Part shown: positions 46,380 through 58,500 of the stretch, piece after piece
How positions within the stretch are numbered: position 1 is the first letter of the stretch
Layout of the letters: each line of letters begins with the position of its first letter
Source of the DNA: Sparassis latifolia
Lineage: Eukaryota; Basidiomycota; Agaricomycetes; Polyporales; Sparassidaceae
Reading direction: 5' to 3'
DNA: 64,000 nucleotides
Assembly: GCA_018466975.1 (NCBI GenBank)
Contig: CM031556.1
Coordinates: 2,170,001 to 2,234,000, forward strand
Notes under the pieces: generated by a model
Database searches by the model: none
What the model saw: the letters and a program-made list of their open reading frames with translations, nothing else
What the model was told of the DNA's origin: nothing
Position numbers and translations under genes: made by a program

Positions 46380-48522
46380 ATGAACTTCATGGCGAGCGTC
46401 GACAGCGGCGACTCACAAATCTCTATCCCAGTCGGCATCACCATTGGTCTGCTAGCATCCTTCGTCCAGTCTCTCGGTCTGACTATCCAGAGAAAGAGCC
46501 ATGTCCTGAATCAGTCGCTACCTGAAGACGACAGGAAGGTGGAACACCGGAGACCGTGAGTCTCACACGAGATCATCTCTGCGCGCATTGCTGACCTTCC
46601 ACAGGCTATGGCTTCTAGGCTTCGGTATGTGGCATGCCATATGTTGCAGATAGATGTTGATCTCCTGGTTCCAGGAATTTTCATCTCATCTAATTTGTTT
46701 GGTTCCGTCTTCCAGATCGCTTCTCTGCCCATTGTCATCCTCGCGCCGCTCGGCGCAGTCTCACTCCTGTGGAACGCATTCTTCGCCCGTCTGCTCCTTG
46801 GAGATGTGTTCTCTCCCTGGATGTTCATTGGCACATTCCTCATCGCTGGCGGCGCCGTGCTCATCGCCATTTTCGGCATCGTTCCCGAGCCGACACACTC
46901 ACTCGACGACCTCCTCGTCCTGTTCAGTCGTCCAGTATTCGTGGCGTACTTCTCCCTACTGGGTTTTGCTGTATTTGTGTGTCTTGTCATTGTAAGCACC
47001 TGCATCACCTTTGCACGTCAGTGTGTTGAATCAGGGGCATGCAGACACATATAGTAGAATATTCCTATAGCCGCCGTGTATCTCTCCAAGATGTTTCCCC
47101 CTTTCACCACTGCTGGTGGCAACGACCGCGCCGTCCATTCTCACGACTGCCACGACAGCTAGCGTCGCAGGCGACCACCCAACCGAACGTACCGCGCTTC
47201 TTGATGGGAAGCGCGACTCCCCTCGTTCAAAGTCTTCCTCCCCTTCTACCGCATCCTCTGTCCACTATTTCTACTTCCATGACAAACTGTCACGCACCCC
47301 AGCACTACTTGCGGCATCATATGCCTCCTTCTCAGGCATCATCTCGGGCATGTGTCTCATCTTTGCCAAGAGCGGCATTGAGCTACTCTTGTTAACGATT
47401 AGTGGTGACAACCAATTCTGGAGATGGCAGGCTTGGGTGCTCATTCTTAGCTTGGTGTCATGCGCGTTGCTACAGTTGTGGTACATGCACAAAGGTTTGG
47501 TTTTGGCCGACCCAACATTAGTCTGCCCACGTACGTCTTGACGGTAGACATGACATGGTTTCCCAAATGCTGATAATGTATCCATCTCATCAGTGGCATT
47601 CTGCTTCTACAATCTCTCATCCATCTTGAACAGCCTGGTATACTTTGACCAGTTCTCACTTCTCTCCACTACACACATTCTTCTTGTGAGTCTAGGCATA
47701 TTCGTTTTACTTGCCGGTGTCTTTGTCGTCAGTTTCCCTTCGACTGGAAGTTACGGCGTGGACGTTGGTACGTGGACTGAAGGCGAGCCTGTGGATGAAG
47801 AAGATTCCATCGTCGAAGAGCCGGAGGATTACGAAGGCGAGCCGCTGCCATTACACCGGCGTTCGCAGACACTTCCCGCCACCATCGGCGAAGAGATCAC
47901 TGACGAAGAATCGGCGCTCGACCTGCACACCGCGCAGTCGCCGACGCCCTCGTTGCCTACCCGACCCCCACTCACGTCCGGCTCTCCCCTACGCACACGC
48001 ACACTTCACATGCGACCCCAATCTGACACCGTGCTCGCACCGACGTCGCCGCTCCGCTCGCGCTCCTACAGGGCAACCAGCCCTACACCCTCAGGCTCGC
48101 GACGCCGGCGCCGCACGACGATCACGGGCACTGTGCAGAGCCCGCCGCACCCGAGCACGCTCTCGCCGAGCGCGTCTGGGCTGCCCGCGTTCTCCATCGG
48201 GCTGTCGCCAATGAGCCCCGGGTTCTCACTCGTGCCCAAGGAGCGCCGCAGGCGCGTGCTGGGGCGGGATAGTATGGTGCCCTCGGGCGCCGACGAGGGC
48301 GCGAACACTCTGGGGCGGAGGGACTCGCTGTTTGGGGCGCCGTGGCTGCGGAGGACGGTGAGCGAGGGGGCTGTGGACCGACCGGTGGCGGCAGGTGCGG
48401 ACGAGGAGCGCGGTGAGGGGGGTGAAGGAGAGGCGCTGCTGGGACCGGCATCTCCTCGGGCAAGGGTGCGCTGGAAGTGGTTGCGCGATGCATTCACTGG
48501 GAGAGGTCTGCGACGTAGCTGA
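46380..48522 (+). CDS. NIPA-type magnesium transporter
   Basis: Multi-pass membrane protein of the NIPA/DMT family, expected to move Mg2+. The ATG at 46380 gives MNFMASVDSGDSQISIP, then TM helices GITIGLLASFVQSLGLTIQR, LWLLGFGIFISSNLFGSVFQ, PIVILAPLGAVSLLWNAFFA, GTFLIAGGAVLIAIFGIVPE and ARPVFVAY-like FVAYFSLLGFAVFVCLVI. A cytosolic loop follows (THIVEYSYSR). The second half holds PALLAASYASFSGIISGMCL, WVLILSLVSCALLQLWYMHK, LAFCFYNLSSILNSLVYFDQ and LLVSLGIFVLLAGVFVVSFP. The order and GxxLG/LAPLGA motifs are those of NIPA proteins. A long disordered tail of about 250 residues rich in Arg, Ser, Pro follows, ending GRGLRRS. The intron in the loop (about 47072-47158) is uncertain because the frame changes there; GTGTAT...CGACAG would fit in phase. 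Subcellular site unknown. Confidence 0.87.
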
Positions 48523-48652
48523 TGTGTTCCAGCTGGGTTTCGCTGGCACTGGTATGCACGCAATATTGTGATTGGGACGATCTTCGTTATGACATTACAT
48601 TTTAATTTATTTGCATTGCATACTTTGATGGATTAAAGGTTGTGTGTTGTTC

Positions 48653-48983
48653 TAGAGATACCCTCCGCTGTGCCTTCATAACCATGGCAACGCGATGCAG
48701 CACGATGTAGTGCTCGACGTATTAGGATGGTTTAACAATCGTGCACCAATGGTCAGAGATGAGCTAATCCTATGGATCAATGACGTGACTTGAGTGCAAA
48801 GCCTCGGAGGTGAGTAGCACGGAGGCGGACAATATAATGCCAGCAACTTGGACGCGGTATAAGTAAGGTTAGCTCGAACGTGATATCAGAGCAGACATCA
48901 GAACGAATACTTATCGACCTGACAAGCTAACCGTCGACGTGCCTCAGTGTCTCTCGATGTGCGACTGTGTCGATCGAGGAGGG
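48653..48983. repeat. 331-bp direct repeat, left copy
   Basis: Matches 49502-49832 base for base except one substitution (T at 48934 against C at 49783). Starts TAGAGATACCCTCC and ends GAGGAGGG, so CCCTCC near one end is the inverse of GGAGGG at the other. No protein-coding content. Confidence 0.95.
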
Positions 48984-49501
48984 ACCATGCAAAAATATGG
49001 CCATAGAAAATGCACAAAGTGCACCTAGAATATGGAATTTGTCATTTAAAGTTAGTCTCAAACACTCTTAGATAGCATTCTGACCATTGCCAATCTAGCT
49101 ATGACGAGCGGCTTCATGCCGGAGGCAGTTTCAGCTGAAATCTGCGCGAACATGTGAGAACGCCTCAAACATGTGGCGTGAGAACAAATGTGTAAGTAGC
49201 GGTAGGATCCCTTACGGAAGCTGGTTGGGTGAATTTCGGGTGGATTCGCAACGTTTGAATGAATCAGAGGTTGCGGGTGACTAGCAGGTGGCCAATAGTG
49301 CTCAGTACGATCGCAAAGTGGCCTATAAGTGTCGAAAAAATCGCCCAAAAATTTGGCCATCCAAAAACCTCGTGGGAAAAACTATCTGAGTGCATTTTTG
49401 GGGGTTTTAGACCTCCCTGAGTCTGAATCTGAAGTCCATTTGTCTCAGAAAAATCTGGTTCAGGCGCTATCAAATTTACCGCGTTTGATTGTCCGCAACT
49501 G
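48984..49501. other. 518-bp spacer between the direct repeats
   Basis: AT-richer than the flanks, with A-runs and GGGGTTTT-like tracts (about 49395-49410). No primer-binding site, polypurine tract next to the right repeat or coding domain could be recognised with confidence. Confidence 0.6.
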
Positions 49502-49832
49502 TAGAGATACCCTCCGCTGTGCCTTCATAACCATGGCAACGCGATGCAGCACGATGTAGTGCTCGACGTATTAGGATGGTTTAACAATCGTGCACCAATG
49601 GTCAGAGATGAGCTAATCCTATGGATCAATGACGTGACTTGAGTGCAAAGCCTCGGAGGTGAGTAGCACGGAGGCGGACAATATAATGCCAGCAACTTGG
49701 ACGCGGTATAAGTAAGGTTAGCTCGAACGTGATATCAGAGCAGACATCAGAACGAATACTTATCGACCTGACAAGCTAACCGCCGACGTGCCTCAGTGTC
49801 TCTCGATGTGCGACTGTGTCGATCGAGGAGGG
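49502..49832. repeat. 331-bp direct repeat, right copy
   Basis: Second copy of the repeat at 48653-48983, same orientation, 849 bp away. The sequences diverge immediately outside both ends (TTC versus CTG before, ACC versus GACT after). Confidence 0.95.
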
Positions 49833-50798
49833 GACTGGCGACGACAGTTTTTGACAGTCCAGAGTAGAAGTCGGAAAGTCATACGAATTCCTAGGCATGA
49901 CGGGAGGTGGACACGGTGTGAGAAACACCGCTCCGAAATAGTCATCTAGCGAAGCTCTGGAAGAAGGAACGGACTTCTTTGCTTAGAGAGACCGCATTTG
50001 GCGTTAGTAACTGCTGGCTGCTGACAGGGCATCGCAACTTGTATGTGGAGCAAAATGCCGCAGCTGCATAGAGACTATCTGAGCAAGTGACTGATATAGA
50101 CAGCGAGCGCTAAATTGAAGCAGGTGGAGCAGGCTGTATTGTGGGAGATGCCAACAGGAAGAAACATGCACGTAAGCGCACGAAGAGACGATGTGGGAAG
50201 ACGAAGGTGAACGGTGAAGGCGACTCGCAGCTGGCGGTGTCGGTGGGTGGAAAAGGGATAGTGGCAGGTGGGTATCTGCGACGCCGATCGTGATAGGCGG
50301 ACCTTCCTGAAACAGATACAGCACTCCCGTCCACATGGCAGATCTCGATCACCGCAGGCTTCGCGTTCTCGCGTATGTCCACGTGACCGCGACTGGTCAT
50401 ACAGCGCTGCCAGCGCAACGCAGAGAAGGCTCAATTTTAGGTAGACCTGTAGGCTGAGAAATGCACGCCAGCGTGTCAGACGTCGGGGTGAGTGCAAGGG
50501 TCAAGAGTGGCCGGAAAGGAGAGCAATGTGAGTGGGAGAACGTTTGTAGTTAGCGCTATTAGCAGCGGAATGAAGCGGCGGCGAGAAAATTCTGACGGTC
50601 ATATATGTGAGTTGGTCGGTTCGTGGTCGGCTCATTGGTCGAACTGGTTTCAGCCGGGCCAACGTTCGTAATCGCCGCTATTCCATCACCGCCATTTCTT
50701 CTGCTCCTCCAGCAACCCAAAGGCCCTTCCCAGCTGGGCCCACACCTTCCTTTCTCCCTCTCGCTCATTTCTCCTCGCCCTGCCAATCTGCCCTTGCC
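49833..50798. other. upstream region of the DENN gene
   Basis: About 970 bp. Minus-strand frames at 50004-50497 have Cys/Ser-rich products without recognisable domains. The DENN frame is open upstream of 50799 without an ATG, which I read as 5' leader. Confidence 0.45.
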
Positions 50799-53700
50799 AT
50801 GCATGCACGAACAAGGGCAAATGCCCCGGTGCAGCCCTTGGCCGTGTCCGCGACCCCCTTGATCGGCGAGAGAATACTAAAGTCTCGCTGGTCAGAGGAA
50901 GAAACGCCGCGCTCGCTCTTACCCTCCTCTCTCGCCCGCAGACCCACCCAGAAGTCCAATCTCAGCCTCAAGTCGGCCAGCAGCCTTTCAAAACGAGACC
51001 AAGGCCCATCGTCGCCCAGGCCGAACGCTGCTCGCACACCACGTCCCATTCCAGCACCTGACCCGATCATTACCATTTCCGCCGCGTCCAACTTGGGCAC
51101 CAACAACAACCACGACAGCGCCGGCAACCACCACCCCCTCGCTCCTTCCACCACCGGCGAGAGCACCAGCTACCACAGCGTCCTCGACGACTCCCACGAC
51201 GAGCTCGATTACGTGACCGTCGAGCACCCAGGGCCTGCTGACTCTGCCATCGTCTCCCGCCCAGATAAGGCCTCCCGCGTCTTAGGTATCAGGCACCGCA
51301 AGGAGATGGAGCCTATACCAGCTTCGAACCGCACATCTATCGCGTCCGCGCGTTCTGCACCTGCCATTTCTGTCAGCGCTCCTCCTCCATCTTCCTCTGG
51401 TCCTACCATGCCTCTAGCTTCTCTCTATGTCGTTTCCGGTCTTCCCAAAAGTCCTTACACATGGACGCTTGCTGATCCCGACTCTGTCCTGGGTCTCCAC
51501 CACAGTGACGGCGCGGTGGGCAGGTGGTGGAGGCCCGAAGTATTGGGCAGCACCGTCAGTCCTGGTGCAGGCGGCGGCAGGCGCAAGAAGAAGGGCAAGA
51601 CCGAAGAGAGCACTAGCGTCTTCAGTAGCTCTGGCCATCTGAGCAAGCAGGAAGTCGGCAAGATGCTCTCAAAGGCTCTCAAAGTGCGCGTCTCTATGGT
51701 TCTACTCGCATACCAGTTGACTTCCTCTTCCCACAGCTCTCCTTCACGCGTGAAATCGAGATCATCGCGTCCACCTTGCAGCCCGCGTCAACCGTCCACA
51801 CCTTCACGTTTACCCTTCCCGCGCCCTCCACCCCGCTCGCGCCCTGCGCTTCCACGGACCTCCTGCGCGCCTCCGTCCTCAGCGGCAACTCCGACCCACA
51901 CTCTTCCATCGTGACGTTCCCGTACCCGTACACGGACGACCCCTTCGCGCGTGCACGCCCCTCCTCCGCGTACCTGGGCCCGCACTTCCTCTCCCCGCAC
52001 TCGCAGTCCGCCGGCACGCGCGACCTCGCGCTCGGTGCAGGCGGCGTCAAGGCCGGCGCGAACAACACGGTCACGTACCACGGCGTGTGCCTCACCGTGT
52101 GGTCGCACGCGGACGCGGAGCGCACCACGGCAATCCGCCGCACCCTCGAGGCGGGCCGCTCGCGCAAGGAGTCCGCGCAGTCCCTCGTCGCGGCGCGCAT
52201 GAAACAGCACGGGACTGCGGATCCGGCTGCACAGGCCCGGCGCCGTGCGCGGATGAGTGCGCGTGGGCCGTGGGGAGGCCCAGGGACCGATGCTGAGACT
52301 GACGGGGATGGCGAGACGGACGGTGAGGGCGGCGCGGTCAGCGAGAGCGACTTTGAGGTCGCGAGCACGGTTGGGCATACTCCGGGCGAGAGCACCCTGT
52401 TCTTGCCAGGCGATACTGTGTTCTGGTTGCCGTATGCGCTGAGTAAGAGTTTGTCGTTACCTGCACAACTGACACTAACCACCGGTATTCAGCGCTGGTA
52501 TCGAGGTATCCCATCTACGACCTCATGCGGGACTACCTGACTCTTTCGTGGGCACGGTTCTCCAAGGATGTCCAGTCGCATACTCTGCAGATTAGCAAGA
52601 TTCTGTCACATCCTGCCCCACGTCCGGGCGAGCTCGTTCGTCTGGACGCGTCTTCCGCTCCAATTCCTTTGTCTTTAGCTGGCGGGCCTCATGGGCACAC
52701 GGAAACGAGCTTGGAGGTCGTAGCGCGCTTCCCTGGCGGCTTGGACTTCGGTCGTGGGCTGGTGGATGTAAACTTCACCATGTGGCCGCTCTTCAAGTGT
52801 CTGAACATTGATAACATCCTAACTATCTGCGAGGTGCGCACCTTCCTTGGTACGTTTGATCCGCATACTCATATTCGTCTGTTCGCAGATCGCATTGGCG
52901 CCTACCGGCCGCATCCTATTTTTTTCGAGGCACCCGGCCATTCTCGGTATCGCTGTGTTGACGATCAAGTATCTCGTGGAGTTGCGCGGATGGAACGGTG
53001 TCGCGCTTTCGTCTGTGCACTCCCGCGATGCGAAGATCTACATTGATGATCCTGGCCCGTGGATCATGGGTCTCGCTACCGAGGTGCGGTATTGCGTGCG
53101 GGCTCCAGCGGAGGTCTGCGTTGTCGACCTGTAGGTCTTCGGTGTATCTTGACGTTTTCTGAGGCTCACCTGCAAGAATTATCTTAGGGATATCAACTAC
53201 TTGAATTGTCCCGCGCCTCCGCCTGGAGTCGTCTCGACGAAGCAGCAGCGCGACAAGTATAGGCAGAGGCTGCTGGCAGCTTTTGAGCCGCACTATCATC
53301 CTGATCACGGTGTCCCGAGGTCGGCCAGTTCATAGTCGTCGATCGTGGGCTTCCTCACATTTTTTTTGCAGTGAGTTCAAGGAGGCGTTTCCCGCTGGAC
53401 GGTTCCGGCCGGTATGCAAAATCCAGGCTAAGCGGGGCGCTGCGTCCACTGCGGTTGCAGACATGGTCAAGCCTCCGGAGTGGTGGCATTCCACACGCAT
53501 CATCCAGGCTTTCGACAGCGTCCTGGCGGAGAGGGTGTGTAGCATTCCAGTGATGACATTTGTGCATAGCTAATACTCTGCGAACCTCAGATGAAAAAGC
53601 CGTCTCTTCTCAAGCGCATCAGCTCCTTCGGCTCTGTGCGCCCGCTGCCGCGCCTCACGGTCGCCGAGCAACACATCCAGCTGTCGATCCGCAAGCGCGC

Positions 53701-55280
53701 GACAGCGTTTGTCGATGCGCGGGACGACCTCGAGACGAAGATCGGGCGGCTCTCGCGCCGCCTCAACTTCCTCATGACGGAGTCGGACCTTTGGCGTGAC
53801 AAATTCGTCACGTTTGAGCAGTACGCGGAGAAACTCAGCGTGGAGGCGAACGACCTCCGTACGAAGATCAACAAGGAGCAGCGCGAGACGAAAAGGCTCT
53901 CGAGCATGGTCACGATGACCGCCGCGGAGAAGGCCAAGCTTCAGTCCCGTAAGTGTAGAGATGTAAGCCGCATCGTCGCCTGCAGATGCTAAGTGATATG
54001 GTTTCGTCACCTGCAGAGTTGAAGGACACCGAGACCGCCCACAAGGGCGCTCTGGAGGAGCTCGAGATGATGAGGCAGACGATGGAGAAGATGGAGGAGG
54101 AGCGCGCGGAGATGATCGCGGAGGTCGAGGCCCAGATCGAGAGCGCGCTGGCGTCCATGGCCGTCGACATGGACGAGTCCGACTACGGCTCGCGCCCCAG
54201 CAGCCGCCTATCCTCCCGCTCGGCACCGAGCACGTATCGCCGACCGACCGAGTCCCGATCCAGAGGACTCCGCTCGTTTGGCACCGAGTCTACGTTAGTG
54301 GACTCGTATGAAGGCGATGAGCGGGATGAGCATGCTAAGATCCCGCTCTCGACAGGCACAGTCATGGAGGTGGACGAGGAGCAGGAGGAGGCGCCGCCCA
54401 AGAAGAAGCGCTTCTCAGCTAGCCATGGTGAGTTGCCCCAGGACGGCATGACGGCCGTAGACGAAGGCATCAGCCAGAAGAGCGACAAGATTGCACAGAA
54501 GGTGCTTCAAATCCAACGCAAGGTCATTTGTGCCACCCTGTCATTTGGTTTACGTGACTGACGGATCCTCCATTTCAGCTCGAGTCCGCGTTGGAGCGTC
54601 GTTCTTTGGAAAGTCAGGTTAGCGAAAGCGACTTGTCGGAAACACCGAGGGCATTGCGGTCCCGTCTCGCCAAAGGTGGCCGGGCCTCCAGTAGAACGTC
54701 TGGGAAGAGCAGAAATTTTACAGCTTCAGCACCTGGGACGGGTCATCACAGCCCCAGCACGCAATCATTTGCCACCCGTGTTCCCGAGAGGCCTACATCT
54801 CCAACACGAGATGACGTGCAAAGTGATCATGTCCAGACCGACTCTCCGCCTACGGAGTCTTGGACCAAGCAGGACGTTCGTTTGTCTGGTTTGCGCAAAA
54901 TCCCATCGACGGTATCATTGAGCGCTACTCGGCCGAAATCTCCTAGCATGGTCACTCCTACCACACCCTCACTGTCAGTCGGAGCGGGCGTTTCCACAGA
55001 CGATGAGGATACCGACTTCCAGAGTGCATACTCCACGAGCCCCAGAGCGAGCTACGGCAGCTTCGACAGTTATTCCTCGGGAGCATTCCATACTAGTGAC
55101 ACCGAGCACGGGTCCCCTATATCTATCAAGGACCAGTCTTATATCCAGCCTATCATCAAGAGCAGAGAGCGGGTGTCTAGTACGGCTACTGCAACGGCAT
55201 CGAAGATCCGTAAGGGCAGTAGAGCTAGCGAGGATACCGTGATCACAGCAGCGCCGCCGACTGCCAACATTAATGAGTGA
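50799..55280 (+). CDS. DENN-domain protein (putative Rab GEF)
   Basis: Large protein of about 1,350 residues. The ATG at 50799 (MHARTRANAPVQPLAVSATP) starts a disordered N-terminus of about 200 residues. Then come an uDENN-like part (PLASLYVVSGLPKSPYTWTL; KLSFTREIEIIASTLQPAS; VTYHGVCLTVWSHADAERTT) and LPYAL-TLVSRYPIYDLMRDYLTL. The cDENN core follows: FTMWPLFKCLNIDNILTICE, IALAPTGRILFFSRHPAILG, IAVLTIKYLVELRGWNGVAL and IYIDDPGPWIMGLATEVRYC. A dDENN part (DINYLNCPAPPPG onward) is next. The C-terminal half has coiled coils (KRATAFVDARDDLETKIGRL; ALEELEMMRQTMEKMEEERA) and a Ser-rich tail ending TANINE (stop 55278-55280). DENN modules activate Rab GTPases in membrane traffic; the target Rab cannot be told. 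The gene is markedly GC-rich in 51.8-52.4 kb, which creates long antisense open frames. Introns at about 53315-53370, 53535-53590, 53949-54017 and 54523-54578 appear well supported. Confidence 0.9.
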
Positions 55281-55537
55281 ACTACTCATACCTTCACTGC
55301 GTATATTATTCATTCAGTTTATTTACACTATTGGTTTACTTCTTCCCTTTTCTCGTATCGCATATGTCTGTTTTGCCATGTCATTTTCTCACGCATTTAT
55401 CCTCTTGCCACTGTCCGCTTACACGTTCATTAATCGACAGTTGTAGTCCACATTACATTCGTCTACCTTGCACAGTCCATACACCAGGAAAACTATGAAT
55501 ACAGTCAGTTCGATATCATTGGGAGAGTATTCCAACA

Positions 55538-58500
55538 CTAAGAGTCCATTCGGCGCCGCGCGTTGAATGATTTTACCACTGAGGCGACTTGGCCGAAGAA
55601 CCACGCCTGCGAAGTTTTGTCGGGTATGAATACAAACTTGTCTTGCTCCTTGCCCGCCTTGTGTGCGAATCTGAGCCCAGTATCCTCAATTGTGACACCT
55701 TGAACGAGCGTGAATTGTAGCTCCCAGTCCAGACGCAGCGTCTTTGACCAAAACGATAGCACTCTTGACGCAGTCAGCAGCACAACATTATCCCCTCCAG
55801 GAAGATCTATGCAAATGTGAGGCGCCTTCAAAGATCTTGTGGCCAGCGGAGACTTACTGATATGTGCGACATACAACTCCTCACGGTATGCACCGTTGTC
55901 CAGGTCTTTCATCCAATATTGACCTAATGCTTCACGTTCAGAATAAGGCTATATGGATATTGAGTGATTCGAGGTTCTTTCACAAGGATAGAGTGGGGCA
56001 ATATTCACCACGAGCACTCCATCAGCAGGAATAAGACGAGGCTATCAAAGCACGGGAAGTCTGTCATATCATTCAAAGCCATATCAAAATGCTGGGAGAA
56101 CGTACAAATCTAACGCGATCCCGTGCAGGGTTATCAAATACGGTGGTGGTGTTCCGAATACCTGGACCACTTCAATCAATGGAACGGCGGTATACAAGGC
56201 AGTGTAGCCCACCTTCACTCAGATTGGAAGCGAGATCGAGCACACCGACAACAGGCTTCGTCACAGCACTACATCGCCCAGTGGACAGTGCTTCAGTATC
56301 CTGGGCATAACTATTGCATCACACATACCCAATCAGACCTTTTCCAACACCTTTGAAAAAGCCCTTCGCTCCTTCGGATTCTGCACCTTCGATTGGTTTC
56401 ATCTGGACTACGACGTTAATAAAGTATAAGGGAAAAGCTAACAATCGCGCAGCGCACCACGACGCCCTCCATGCCGCTGACGAAGCTACTGGCAAATGCT
56501 TCAGCTCCCGCGGTGACTCCATATCTGAATAGGAGCAATGAGCATCAGACTTGAAATCGTGGCATACAAGCTTACATGGCATGACGAGGTCGATTGCGTC
56601 TTTGGTTCATTCGTCGCCGCAGCTGGTATTCCGAATCAAACGTTGTTACAGAAAGACCTGAATCCGATAAGACGAGTAAGCCTCAGCGTTATCTGACTCG
56701 AAGCCATGAGCACCTTTCCCGACGCTGCTTGTGAATTTGGTCACGCTATCAGAGAAACCAAATACCGTCTTCTTCACGAAGCTCGCAGCTCCCTATAAAC
56801 GTTAATGATATGTCAAAGATGCGGTAGCGGTCGTAACTCTCCGTACCTTAGCGATGCCAATACCAAGCTCGGAGTTTCCATGCATAACAACGCCATTGAA
56901 AGGTTCATAGAATATGTCTGCAACCCCCGAACTGACGTTAGTGAAGAGTCCGACAGGGTTACCGATGAAATCAGCGGAGCCGAGAATGCGATATAACTGT
57001 CGTAGCACTTCTTGAGAATAATGATGCATGATGCGCCCGTGGAGGTCAGGATAGGTTAGACGCATATCCTTGATGGCCAGTGCATTCATCTCGAGTGGTG
57101 CATCATTGACGTTTCCCAGCGCCATAGTGATTGCGTTGACAACAACCGCGAACGGATTCCGGATGCTGACCCTGTATATTACGTTAAATGCAAACTAAAA
57201 TTTGGGTGTTATTGCGGAGACTCACTTCTCGTCGCCATTGACTCTCTCGGTGCGCATGAAGGAGATAGAGAGTCTGATCGGCTGCAGTTCCAGTACCTCG
57301 AAGTACAAGTCTTCACCGGCAGTGATACTTCGTGGTTCCGGAATCTCGTCGGGATATTGGATTAGGATGCTGACAACAGTCCGTCAGCTTCTCCTTCCAG
57401 GCATGGCAGGATGACGCACTCCTCTTGATCTTCGTCCCAAGAGGCCCCCTTGATCTTCGTCAAATCAAATACAGAAAACAGGAAGTCTTCATCCGCCTCA
57501 ATTGTGAGAGCCTGCAGGAGTATGGAACAGTACTTGACAAAGAAAACCCCATGCTCTGTAATGTTAAGACGAATTAATTACTTCGTGTCTATTAGCGAGA
57601 ATAATGCCATTACCTTGATCTTTGAGCCAGATCGTACTACCTTGAACCGTCGGAAGAGACGCAACACTGGACGCACCACTGTTTGCCTCCTTCGATACTG
57701 GCGTGGGTTGAACGACGACAGGGAAGAGAGCGTCATGCAGCTGGTTGTCTAACTGGAAGTTTCCGCAGCATAAATTCACAGACTGGGAAACATCGCTGTC
57801 CGTGTAGACGAAAGTCAGAGCGTTCAGTGACAGATAGACGACCTCCGTCATCCTCCGGTTGATCAGGGAGACGCCGATGCCTGCAAAATCAAGAGACAAC
57901 GTGAGAGATGGAGGCACCTCCTCTTGCACAGCTTCGAATGCATCTTGACTGCTGCTAATCGTGTCTTGTCGCGCAAGTGAGACAGTACTGCCACGCTTCG
58001 GCCTGTAAAGGCTGTGCTCTGCGTCATAGTTGGAGATCCGCAAGATCTGCTTATGTGCATCCGCACGAACATCCAGCGAAACGGTACGGATACCTTGACC
58101 TCCCTGCTTGATTTATGTCAGTCTTATCCATATCCATACATCCGTCAAACGCACCGAGAATCTGAATGGAACGAGATCACCAATTTCCATGATGTCGATT
58201 GCACGCCGCGAACCGTTGGTGATGAGTACCAATTTTTTCTCTCTGCATGCAGGGTAATCCCATGCATAACCTATACTAGATTTCGCGGACACAGAGTATG
58301 TTGGCGTCGGTCGGGTCGTAGGCTCCGCTACTGAGTTGTACCGAGTCTGATCCTGCAGAAGAAATTATTACAATATTGAAGGGGCCATTTCAAGATATAC
58401 GCGCCGTTTGACAGAAAGTAAACGAATGATCGCTATCATTCTCAATCGTGAACGGCCACCCTTCAGGAGCTTGGGATATATGTATGAAAATAGTAGATCC

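Noticed and set aside
48653..49832. A full LTR retrotransposon with the 331-bp repeats as LTRs.
   Set aside because: No gag/pol coding sequence fits in 518 bp, ends are not TG...CA and no target-site duplication is visible; left as an unclassified direct repeat pair.
51694..52482. Long antisense open frames over the DENN gene (262 and 196 codons).
   Set aside because: This part of the DENN gene is very GC-rich, which removes stop codons on the opposite strand; the plus strand carries the recognisable domain.
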